Part shown: positions 56,511 through 64,000 of the stretch, one piece after another
Layout of the letters: each line of letters begins with the position of its first letter
Numbering within the stretch: the stretch's first letter is position 1
Assembly (NCBI GenBank): GCA_045802605.1
Contig: JBJMQS010000073.1
Coordinates: 1-64,000, forward strand
Direction of reading: 5' to 3'
From: JBJMQS01 sp045802605
GTDB lineage: Bacteria > Planctomycetota > Planctomycetia > Gemmatales > Gemmataceae
DNA length: 64,000 nt
Program-made: the position numbers and the translations under genes
Notes under the pieces: generated by a model
What the model was told of the DNA's origin: nothing
The model's database searches: none
The model's input: only the letters and a program-made list of their open reading frames with translations

Positions 56511-56586
56511 GTTAGCCCGACGCGCCAGCGAGGGCGAAGCACGCGAGCGCTTGCAGGGTTCGCCCTCGCTGGCGCGTCGGGCTAAC
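56511..56586. repeat. Long perfect palindrome between hutH and hutI
   Basis: Two 28-base arms (56511-56538 and 56559-56586; arm begins GTTAGCCCGACGCGCCAGCG) pair without mismatch around a 20-base loop. The hutH stop codon TAG lies within the outer end of one arm. From memory, sequences of this type (TTAGCCCGACGCGCCAGCGAGGG) occur dispersed in planctomycete genomes. Confidence 0.85.
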
Positions 56587-58081
56587 ACAGACTGACCCCT
56601 GAACCTTGCACCGCGTCGAGCAACTCTGCATCGCCAACCAGCTCGCCGATCGCTCGCAGATCATCCTGGAACAAAGCGTCTGCCTCGCGGTGTGGCACTC
56701 TTGTTCGAATCGTGCGATGCGCCGCCTCGACGCCGCGACCTGGCTTCACCGGCGAGCGATAGTCCAAGGCCTGGGCGGCCGTCAGCAACTCGATCGCCAG
56801 CACAGTTTCAACGTTGTTGAACACTTGAAGCAGCTTCACCGCGGAGATGCTGCCCATGCTGACGTGGTCTTCCTGGCCCAGGCTGGTCGGGATCGAATCC
56901 ACGCAGGCCGGGTGGCAAAGCACCTTATTCTCCGACACCAACGCGGCCGCCGTGTACTGTGGGATCATGAAACCGGAGTTCAAGCCGGTCTCCCGCATCA
57001 GCAACCGCGGTAAGCCGTCGTGGCCTTCGAGTAACAGATACACCCGGCGTTCCGCGATGCTCGCCAATTCCGCGAGCGCCATCGCCGCGAAGTCAAGAGC
57101 CAGCGCCAACGGTTGACCATGGAAGTTGCCGCAACTGACGATGTCGCCATTTTCGAAAACGAGTGGGTTATCGGTGACGCTGTTGATTTCGTTTTCGACT
57201 ACGTTGCTGGCGTACTGCAAGGCATCGCGGCTCGCCCCGTGGACCTGCGGAATGCAGCGAAGGCTATAGGGGTCCTGCACCTTGCCGCAATTGCGATGCG
57301 ATTCGAGGATTTCACTGCCGGCCAGAAGAGCTCTGACGTTGGCGGCGACGTTGCCGTGGCCCGCGTGTGGCCGCACCGCGTGGACTCGTTCATCGAATGG
57401 ACGAGCGCTGCCTTGCAGTGCTTCGAGTGACATTGAAGCGGCAATGTCGAAGAGTTTCACCAGCATGCCGCAACGGTGCAGAATGTGTGCGCCGTACGCC
57501 GACATGAGTTGCGTGCCATTGATGAGCGCAAGGCCGTCCTTCGCGCCTAACTCGACGGGCTCAAGTTTGTGTTTTCGTAATGCCGCTTCCGAAGGTTCCG
57601 GTTTGCCGTCGCTCCAAAACTCTCCCAGTCCAATTAGCGGCAGTGCCAAATGCGCAAGCGGTGCCAGATCGCCAGACGCGCCCACGCTGCCGCGCGATGG
57701 CACGACAGGAACCAAATCCCTTTGTTCGAGCTCCAGTAATCGGCGAAACGTGGGCAGCGAGACACCAGAATAGCCCAACCCCAGCGCGTGGACTTTTAGT
57801 CGCAGCATGAGGCGAGAAATGTCGCGCGGGACCGGATCTCCCACGCCAACCGCGTGGCTCAGCAGTAAGTTTCGCTGAAGCGTCAGAATCTGCGAATCCG
57901 GTATTCGTTCTCGCGCGAGGACACCAAAGCCCGTGTTGAGGCCATAATGAGCGTCGCCAGATTTCAGGGCGGCTTCGACCCGCGCGCGCGATTTTGCGAC
58001 GGCAGCGTGATCGCTGCGCAGGGTCGCCAGGCTGCGGTCGAGGTCGGCGTCGAGATTCGCGATGGTGAGGCGTTCGGCCAC
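56582..58081 (-). CDS. hutH: Histidine ammonia-lyase
   Basis: The first step: deaminates histidine to urocanate. GSVGASGDLAPLAHLALP contains the Ala-Ser-Gly triad (135-137) that cyclises to the MIO cofactor. Tyr46 in HYGLNTGFG is the catalytic base region, and the GTEGNQ-equivalent end region is present. The start is GTG 58081 with AGGA upstream, giving 499 aa, the usual size. The frame ends within a palindromic element, so the last few residues (SGVSLC) are partly encoded by it. First gene of hutH-I-G-U; no hut regulator or transporter is adjacent. Confidence 0.95.
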   Translation of the reverse strand: MAERLTIANLDADLDRSLATLRSDHAAVAKSRARVEAALKSGDAHYGLNTGFGVLARERIPDSQILTLQRNLLLSHAVGVGDPVPRDISRLMLRLKVHALGLGYSGVSLPTFRRLLELEQRDLVPVVPSRGSVGASGDLAPLAHLALPLIGLGEFWSDGKPEPSEAALRKHKLEPVELGAKDGLALINGTQLMSAYGAHILHRCGMLVKLFDIAASMSLEALQGSARPFDERVHAVRPHAGHGNVAANVRALLAGSEILESHRNCGKVQDPYSLRCIPQVHGASRDALQYASNVVENEINSVTDNPLVFENGDIVSCGNFHGQPLALALDFAAMALAELASIAERRVYLLLEGHDGLPRLLMRETGLNSGFMIPQYTAAALVSENKVLCHPACVDSIPTSLGQEDHVSMGSISAVKLLQVFNNVETVLAIELLTAAQALDYRSPVKPGRGVEAAHRTIRTRVPHREADALFQDDLRAIGELVGDAELLDAVQGSGVSLC

Positions 58082-58432
58082 GTTTGTCCTGAGAAAATAA
58101 TGTTGGTCGGCTGTATTTCAGTTATACATGGCGAGCGAAATTGCGCCGCGCGAACCTTTCAGGCACCTGCAATCTCGCTTGGAAAAGCCGAGGATTTTGC
58201 GTCCGCGAGGAATTGCAACCAGCCTTGTTGACGCCCCGGGGTGTGGGTCTATAATTTCATTCGCGGATTAACAGACGAGAGATTGGTGCATGCGAATTAA
58301 ACGAATCGTGCAACTCGGAAATGAGGCTCAACTAGCCTAGCTCTATCGCAGCGACGAGATGCACGGTAGGGCCAAACCGAGAGGTTTGGCCGCGTTGTTT
58401 GTGGAGACAAGTCGGAGGGCGCGATAGTTTGC
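58082..58432. other. Divergent region between hutH and the rRNA unit, no 16S gene
   Basis: These 351 bases hold the rRNA promoter and its leader and nothing that looks like 16S rRNA, whose conserved 3' end (with the anti-Shine-Dalgarno CCTCC) is absent. A hutH promoter must lie near 58082-58200 but I cannot place it. Confidence 0.7.
58228..58255 (+). promoter_or_regulatory. Promoter of the tRNA-Ile/tRNA-Ala/23S/5S unit
   Basis: TTGACG (58228-58233), a 16-base GC-rich spacer and a perfect TATAAT (58250-58255), about 177 bases ahead of tRNA-Ile. It is the best promoter in the window and shows that the unit starts with the tRNAs, not with a 16S gene. Confidence 0.8.
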
Positions 58433-58506
58433 GGGCGTATAGCTCAGTTGGCTAGAGCGCAGCTCTGATAAAGCTGAGGTCCTTGGTTCGAATCCAAGTA
58501 CGCCCA
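58433..58506 (+). tRNA. tRNA-Ile(GAT)
   Basis: A full cloverleaf: acceptor GGGCGTA/TACGCCC with discriminator A, D arm GCTC/GAGC, anticodon stem CAGCT/AGCTG with loop CTGATAA (anticodon GAT), and T arm CTTGG-TTCGAAT-CCAAG. No CCA is encoded. Usually found in the 16S-23S spacer; here it opens the 23S unit. Confidence 0.97.
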
Positions 58507-58616
58507 CTCGCCGAAGCGGAATGACCATGAATCAAATAGCAAGAACCAGCATCTAACTTGGTAATTGTCTATTTGGATCTTGGCAGTTGAGCTTTGGAAT
58601 TTCCGCTCCGCGGCGA

Positions 58617-58689
58617 GGGGACGTAGCTCAACTGGGAGAGCGCCTGGTTTGCAACCAGGAGGTTGCCGGTTCGACCCCGGTCGTCTCCA
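58617..58689 (+). tRNA. tRNA-Ala(TGC)
   Basis: A full cloverleaf: acceptor GGGGACG/CGTCTCC, D arm GCTC/GAGC, anticodon stem CCTGG/CCAGG with loop TTTGCAA (anticodon TGC), and T arm GCCGG-TTCGACC-CCGGT (the last pair G-T). Follows tRNA-Ile by 110 bases. Confidence 0.97.
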
Positions 58690-59216
58690 CTAGGAAAACG
58701 GGAGAGCGGTCGCCTGAGGCGACAGGTTGCCGAAGTGTTTCGGCCATCTCCCAGGCGTGAAGAGCGGTCGCCTCAGGCGACTGGTTGTCCGCTAGTACTG
58801 CCGCTGAATGGTGAACTTCGTTTTTTGGGACTTGAAACCGAATCCGAGGTTCATATAAAGAGACACTTCCCCTAAAACCATTGCTCAACAATGGCTTAGG
58901 GATTTGAAAACCCGGACGGTGCCGCGGCCTTTGGCCGAAACATCGTGCGGGAGGTCGCTTCGGCGACCAGTTGGCTGATCTTTGACAACTTGTGGCGAGA
59001 AGAGTTGCATCTTAGAAAGCAACGGTCGTCGGGCGTGCTTGCACGGCCGACGAGGTGTTGTGATCGAGATATCTGAAAGAGCCTGAGGATAGAGAATTGG
59101 ATCGTTACGAGCTCGACGAATGCACGTCGAGCGAGTGGCGGAAGCAATAGCTCAATGGTCTGCTAGCGAACCGGAAGCGAAAGCGACTGGCGACCTGGGA
59201 GGGCAGGAGCAATGCG
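58690..59216 (+). other. 23S rRNA leader with processing stem and palindromic repeats
   Basis: Transcribed spacer before 23S. AACTTGTGGCGAG (58987-58999) plus GAGTTGC (59002-59008) can pair with GCAACTC (62537-62543) and CTCGCCACAAGTT (62545-62557) behind the gene, forming the long stalk that RNase III would cut. Two near-identical direct repeats, each a palindrome (GTCGCCT-n-AGGCGAC then GGTTG), lie at 58704-58729 and 58762-58787. A third variant lies at 58953-58968. Confidence 0.75.
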
Positions 59217-59862
59217 GCCAAGCTACTAAGGGCGTGTGGGGGATGTCTTGGCGCCAGAAGGCGATGAAGGGCGTGGCAGACTGCGATAAGCTCGGGGGAA
59301 CTGTCAAACGAGTGCTGATCCCGAGATCCCTGAATTACCGTGCACTGAATCCATAGGTGCACGGGGCGAACCCAGAGAACTGAAACATCTCAGTACCTGG
59401 AGGAAGAGAAAGAAAAATCGATTCCGTCAGTAGCGGCGAGCGACAGCGGAATAGCCTAAACCAAGAGGACACGTCCTCTTGGGGTTGTAGGACCGGACAC
59501 AAAGTAACTCATTAGTTTAACGGAACGATCTGGAAAGGTCGGCCATAGCGGGTGACAGCCCCGTACGTGAAAGATGAGGGGTTACTGTTCGGCACCTGAG
59601 TAAGACTCAACACGTGGAAGTGAGGCCGAATCTACGGGGCCCATCCCGTAAGGCTAAATACTCTCTGGCGACCGATAGCAAACAAGTAGCGCGAGCGAAA
59701 GGTGGGAAGAACCCCGATAAGGGGAGGACACTGAACCTGAAACCACATGCCTACAAGCGGTTGGAGGGCTATGCCCCGTAAGGGGAAGGCCTGACAGCGT
59801 GCCTTTTGCATAATGATCCGGCGACTTACCGTCATCAGCAAGGTTAAGCCACTCTGTGGCGC

Positions 59863-59899
<37 letters not shown>

Positions 59900-60941
59900 T
59901 GGTGGCGGTAGACGCGAAACCACGTGAACTACGCATGGGCAGGTTGAAGTGGGGGTAATGCCCCATGGAGGACCGAACTCACTAGTGTTGAAAAACTAGG
60001 GGATGACCTGTGTGGAGGATTGAAAGTATCATCAAACGTGGAGATAGCTCGTTCTCTCCGAAATAACTCTAGGGTTAGCGTCGAATTAGTTGGCATTGGG
60101 GGTAGAGCTACTGAAATCGAATGGGGGGCTACCCGCCTACCCATCGATACCAAACTCCGAATACCAATGTACCAAGGTTCGGCAGCTAGACGGCGGGGGA
60201 TAAGCTTCGTCGTCGAGAGGGGAACAACCCAGATCGCCTGCTAAGGTCCCAGAATCACGCTCAGTGCGAAAGGAAGTTGGATTCCTGTGACAGCCAGGAT
60301 GTTGGCTTAGAAGCAGCCACCATTTAAAAAGTGCGTAATAGCTTACTGGTCGAGGAGTCCTGCGCCGATAATGAACGGGACTAAGCGTGGTACCGAAGCA
60401 GCGGGTAGTAGCAATACTACGGTAGGAGAGCGTCGTGCGATAGAGTGAAGGGGTACGGATGACGAACCCTGGACGATGCACGAGTGATTATGCCGGAACG
60501 AGTAACGATAAAACGGGTGAGAATCCCGTTCGCCGAAAGCCTAAGGTTTCCTGGGGAAGGTAAATCCGCCCAGGGTTAGTCGGACCCTTAGTCAAGGCCG
60601 AAAGGCGTAGACGATGGATGGCAGGTTAATATTCCTGCACCCGACTAGTGGACAATCCGAGTGACGCATTTCTGAAGGGCGAGCGGCCTACTAGATGGCC
60701 GTCCCGCAAGGGCGAGAACGTTTACGATTTCGAAGTCCCTGGATGAAGTGCCAAGAAAAACCTCGGTGCGGTCGAAGCTAGTTGGCCCGTACTAAAACCG
60801 ACACAGGTAGGCGAGTTGAAGATACTCAGGCGCTCGAGATAACGCTCGTGAAGGAACTCGGCAAATTAACCCCGTAACTTCGGGAAAAGGGGTGCCACTT
60901 GGGGTGTCAAAGCCCTGGGTGGCCGCAGTGAAAAGGGAGTA

Positions 60942-60979
<38 letters not shown>

Positions 60980-61060
60980 TAAGAGGATGTATAGAGTCTG
61001 ACGCGTGCCCGGTGCCGGTAGGTTAAGGAAGAGGGTTAGCCGCAAGGCGAAGCTCGCAAC

Positions 61061-61111
<51 letters not shown>

Positions 61112-61112
61112 G

Positions 61113-61145
<33 letters not shown>

Positions 61146-61605
61146 CGCGTAACGACTGCTCCACTGTCTCCACGAGCGACTCGGTGAAACTGTAATCGTT
61201 GTGAAGATGCAACGTTCCCGCAGTTAGACGGAAAGACCCCGTGAACCTTAACTGTAGGATAGTATTGGGTTTAGGCCCAATATGCGTAGTGTAGCTGGGA
61301 GGCTATGACCAGTGCGTTTCGGCGCACTGTGAGCCGAAAGATGAAACACCAGCCTTATTGTGCTTGAATTCTAACTCCGGTCCCGTGAATCCGGGCGGTG
61401 GACAGTGCTATCTGGGCAGTTTGACTGGGGCGGTCTCCTCCTAAAAGGTAACGGAGGAGCCCAAAGGTACCCTCAGCCCGGTTGGCAATCGGGCAAAGAG
61501 CGCAAAAGTACAAGGGTGCTTGACTGCGAGTCCGATAGGACGAGCAGGGACGAAAGTCGGGTTTAGTGATCCGGCGGTGCTGGATGGAAAGGCCGTCGCT
61601 CAACA

Positions 61606-61641
<36 letters not shown>

Positions 61642-61677
61642 TCTGAGCGTTCATAGCGGCGAGGAGGTTTGGCACCT

Positions 61678-62085
61678 CAACACATCGGGGTGCTGCAGCA
61701 GTAATGCTGCACCAACAAATCGGCTTATAACGGTGAACCCGTCAGCAGAACTATGACTGATGCATCCGCATCAGGTCTGCTCGGCAATACCGTGGGAAGT
61801 CCAAAGAATTGCAGATTGCAGATCTAAGAATGCAGAATGATTTTCATTCTGACTTCTGAACTCTCACTTCATTTCCTTGTGACCCCGTAACGACTGGCTC
61901 GAAAGAGCAGGCTTCAGATTCTCTCTGAGGCAATACGCCGACTCCTGTTTTAACAAGCGAGACTACGCCATGCATTGTGTTTCCATTTGCAACTTTCGAG
62001 CTGCAAGTTGAATTCAATGTGTGTGCTACGGTCCGTGACAGGATGATGATATAGTCTACGCCACGCGAAATCGTGGATTCATGTA
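61678..62085 (+). other. Group I intron in 23S rRNA at E. coli position 2500
   Basis: The exon reads GTTTGGCACCT, then 408 foreign bases, then CGATGTCGGCTCATC, which is continuous in E. coli (U2500/C2501). P1: exon GCACCU pairs with GGGUGC near 61688-61693, with U-G at the splice site. P10: the adjacent ACATCG pairs with exon CGATGT. P2-like hairpins: TGCAGCA-GTAA-TGCTGCA and CTGATGC-ATCC-GCATCAG. P7: AGACTA (61960-61965) with TAGTCT (62052-62057), in the S motif GATATAGTCT. A P8-like hairpin is made of CATTG/CAATG plus CAACTT/AAGTTG, and a P9-like one of CCACG/CGTGG (62061-62076). No homing-endonuclease frame is present. The last base is A rather than the usual G. Confidence 0.85.
61808..61850. 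repeat. Small repeat/palindrome nested in the intron
   Basis: Two copies of ATTGCAG in tandem (61808-61821) and a perfect hairpin AGAATGA-TTT-TCATTCT (61834-61850). The flanks are AT-rich, unlike the intron core. It sits in a peripheral region between the P-like segment and the P7 strand, where length variation is tolerated. Confidence 0.55.
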
Positions 62086-62156
62086 CGATGTCGGCTCATC
62101 GCATCCTGGGGGTGGAGAAGCTCCCAAGGGTTTGGCTGTTCGCCAATGAAAGCGGT

Positions 62157-62194
<38 letters not shown>

Positions 62195-62566
62195 CCCTAT
62201 CTGCTGCGGGCGGAGGAAGCTTGAGGGGTTTTCTCTCTAGTACGAGAGGATTGAGAGGGACGTATCTCTGGTGTGCCAGTTGTCGCGCTAGCGGCACCGC
62301 TGGGTAGCTACATACGGTCGGGATAAACGCTGAAGGCATCTAAGCGTGAAACCCTCCCCAAGATAAGGCTTCCTGTCCTTGTGACGAAGGCTCCTTGAAG
62401 ACTACAAGGTCGATAGGCCGGGTGTGTAAGGCCAGCAATGGTCTCAGCTAACCGGTACTAACAGCCGATCGCTTGACCGCATTGTTCCTTTTCTCCCATC
62501 CCGCTTCGGCGGGGCCTTGGGCTCTGGAAGAGAAACGCAACTCACTCGCCACAAGTTATCGAACTT

Positions 62567-62674
62567 TCCGGTGACTTTACCTGGTTGGATACACCCGTTC
62601 CCATTCCGAACACGGCCGTTAAGCAACCAGGGCCGATGGTAGTGCGTCGAGCGCGAGAGTAGGTGATCGCCGGA
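62567..62674 (+). rRNA. rrf: 5S ribosomal RNA
   Basis: A typical 5S sequence of about 108 nt with terminal stem TCCGGTGAC/..GATCGCCGGA, the conserved CCCGTTCCCATTCCGAACACGG loop region, GTTAAGC and GGTAGTG. Ends are set by the terminal stem and may be off by a few bases. Confidence 0.96.
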
Positions 62675-62683
62675 TTTTTTCTT

Positions 62684-62723
62684 GAGACCCCACGTGCGAA
62701 AGTGCGTGGGGTCTCTTGCTTTT
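62684..62723 (+). terminator. Terminator of the rRNA unit
   Basis: A perfect 11-bp hairpin GAGACCCCACG/CGTGGGGTCTC (62684-62694 with 62705-62715) followed by TTGCTTTT, ten bases after 5S. Confidence 0.9.
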
Positions 62724-62820
62724 CCACTGCTCGAATCGCGTACAACAAGTCACTGACCATTCGATTCAGCAGCATCTCGGTTCCGAATCGCCGGTCGTCA
62801 GCAGCCCCGGGATGAAACCA

Positions 62821-64000
62821 ATGGGATCAACCTCTGCGGACTCGATCTCTGGTGCGGCCCGATGGCTGCCCGCCCTTCGTTGGTTGAAGCAGTACGATCG
62901 AACATGGCTTCGCGGCGACTTAGTCGCCGGCGTTACTCTGGCAGCTTACTTGCTCCCCGCGGCCATTGGCGATGCGTCACTCGCCGGGTTGCCGCCCGAA
63001 GCCGGGCTTTATGCCTGTCTGTTTTCTGGTCTCACCTTCTGGCTCTTTTGCAGTTCACGCCACACGGCCATTTCAGTCACGTCGGCCATCTCGTTGCTGT
63101 TGGGTTCCGCACTTGGCGGCATGGCGGGCGGCGATCCCGCGCGATTGATGGCCTTGGCTTCGGCCACCGCCATTTTGGTCGCCGTGATTGCTTTTGCCGG
63201 CTGGCTGGTCAAAGCGGGCGCGATCGTGAGTTTCGTTTCCGAAAGTGTCATGGTGGGCTTTAAGTGCGGCGTCGCACTCTTTCTGGCCAGCACGCAGTTG
63301 CCCAAGCTCTGCGGCTTTCACGGCGCGCACGGCGACTTCTGGGAAAACAGCGGCTATTTTCTGCAGCACTTGCATGAGACAAACGCTGCGTCCCTCGGCA
63401 TTGGCGTCACGGCATTAACGATTCTGATTTTGGGAAAGATCTTTCTGAAACATAGGCCGGTCGCTCTGTTTGTCGTCGTCGGTAGTATCGCAGCGTCGTC
63501 GCTCTTGGGCCTCGAAAGTCGCGGCGTGAAACTGCTCGGCGAAGTGCCGCAGGGCCTGCCCCACTTTGGGTTTCCCGCCATTCACTGGTCGGATCTGAAT
63601 CAACTGTTGCCGTTGTCATTCGCGTGTTTTCTGCTCGGTGCCGCCGAGACCGCTGCCATTGGCCGGATGTTCACCGCAAAGCATGGCGGTCGATTTGACG
63701 CCAATCAAGAGTTCCTCGCCCTGGCGGCCGCTAACCTCTCCGCGGGTCTGGGCCGCGGCTTTGCCGTCAGCGGCGGCATGTCGCAATCGATGGTGAACGA
63801 AGGCGGCGGCGCACGCAGCCCGCTCTCAGGCGCGATCGCGGCCGCCTTCATCCTCGTTGTCGTGCTGTTCTTTTCCCACCTGCTCAGCGCATTGCCGCAA
63901 CCAGTGTTGGCGGCCGTCGTGCTAGTCGCGGTGGCGGGATTGTTCAAGCTCTCCGCGCTCGTCGAACTCTGGCGCGGCGACAAGGCGGAGTTCGTGGTAG
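62821..64000 (+). CDS. SulP-family anion transporter, N-terminal part (cut by window edge)
   Basis: An open frame from ATG 62821 (or the in-frame ATG 62812) to the right edge with no stop: at least 393 residues. It begins ARWLPALRWLKQYDRTWLRGDLVAGVTLAAYLLPAAIGDASLAGLPPEAGLY, the very recognisable SulP signature, and continues with SSRHTAISVTSAISLLLG, several hydrophobic helices, LGAAETAAIGRMFTAKHG, NQEFLALAAANLSAGLGRGFAVSGGMSQS and ALPQPVLAAVVLVAVAGLF. These proteins carry sulfate, bicarbonate or other anions. The C-terminal STAS domain, if present, is outside the window. It lies just after the rRNA terminator as a separate unit. Confidence 0.95.
   Translation, partial: MGSTSADSISGAARWLPALRWLKQYDRTWLRGDLVAGVTLAAYLLPAAIGDASLAGLPPEAGLYACLFSGLTFWLFCSSRHTAISVTSAISLLLGSALGGMAGGDPARLMALASATAILVAVIAFAGWLVKAGAIVSFVSESVMVGFKCGVALFLASTQLPKLCGFHGAHGDFWENSGYFLQHLHETNAASLGIGVTALTILILGKIFLKHRPVALFVVVGSIAASSLLGLESRGVKLLGEVPQGLPHFGFPAIHWSDLNQLLPLSFACFLLGAAETAAIGRMFTAKHGGRFDANQEFLALAAANLSAGLGRGFAVSGGMSQSMVNEGGGARSPLSGAIAAAFILVVVLFFSHLLSALPQPVLAAVVLVAVAGLFKLSALVELWRGDKAEFVV

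Noticed and set aside
61678..62085. Possible homing endonuclease in the intron
   Set aside because: No open frame of useful length and no LAGLIDADG, HNH or GIY-YIG motif within the 408 bases.

Overview
The window looks like a chromosomal segment of a planctomycete, most likely a Gemmata-type member. The signs are: several exported proteins sharing a short N-terminal LE-x-R-x-x-P-[AS] motif; ECF sigma factors each followed by a membrane Ser/Thr kinase with a long helical/TPR-like C-terminal part; C-terminal dockerin-like EF-hand pairs on giant beta-helix proteins; an NPCBM-type protein; and a 23S-5S rRNA unit with no 16S gene. All of this is family recognition by eye; no database search was run.

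Layout. 1-703: no recognised gene. 704-27421: an island of exported proteins (1833-aa and 3263-aa beta-helix/dockerin proteins, a 299-aa NPDV-repeat protein, a 133-aa low-complexity protein, a matrixin-like protein) interleaved with two ECF sigma/kinase pairs (6413-9762 and 21528-25230). 27571-28457: an alpha/beta hydrolase split by an apparent one-base frameshift. 28718-39103: a LolA-like/BNR-propeller fusion, an isochorismatase-like hydrolase, tRNA-Thr(CGT), a lipoprotein, an S9 peptidase and an MMPL/RND transporter. 39114-39240 (minus): a candidate small RNA with promoter, hairpins and terminator. 39573-40205: an HNH endonuclease-type protein.

40242-49190 (minus): a tightly packed cluster of coiled-coil protein, 353-aa protein, NPCBM protein and three HtrA-like proteins. 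Only the first HtrA-like protein has an intact catalytic triad. The next has lost His and Ser, and the third has lost all three residues and is fused to an esterase-like domain that also lacks its nucleophile. 49535-52526: korA-korB, 2-oxoacid:ferredoxin oxidoreductase. 52628-58081 (minus): a complete histidine-to-glutamate pathway in the order hutH-hutI-hutG-hutU, with palindromic elements at the gene junctions.

58228-62723: an rRNA transcription unit with a near-consensus promoter, tRNA-Ile(GAT), tRNA-Ala(TGC), 23S, 5S and terminator. The 23S gene is interrupted by a roughly 408-nt insertion at the position of E. coli U2500, in the peptidyl-transferase loop. It has P1, P10 and P7 pairings typical of a group I intron but lacks the usual terminal G. 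62821 to the right edge: the start of a SulP-family anion transporter.

The most noteworthy items are the 23S group I intron, the HtrA pseudoprotease series, the candidate small RNA, and the sigma/kinase/exported-protein island.
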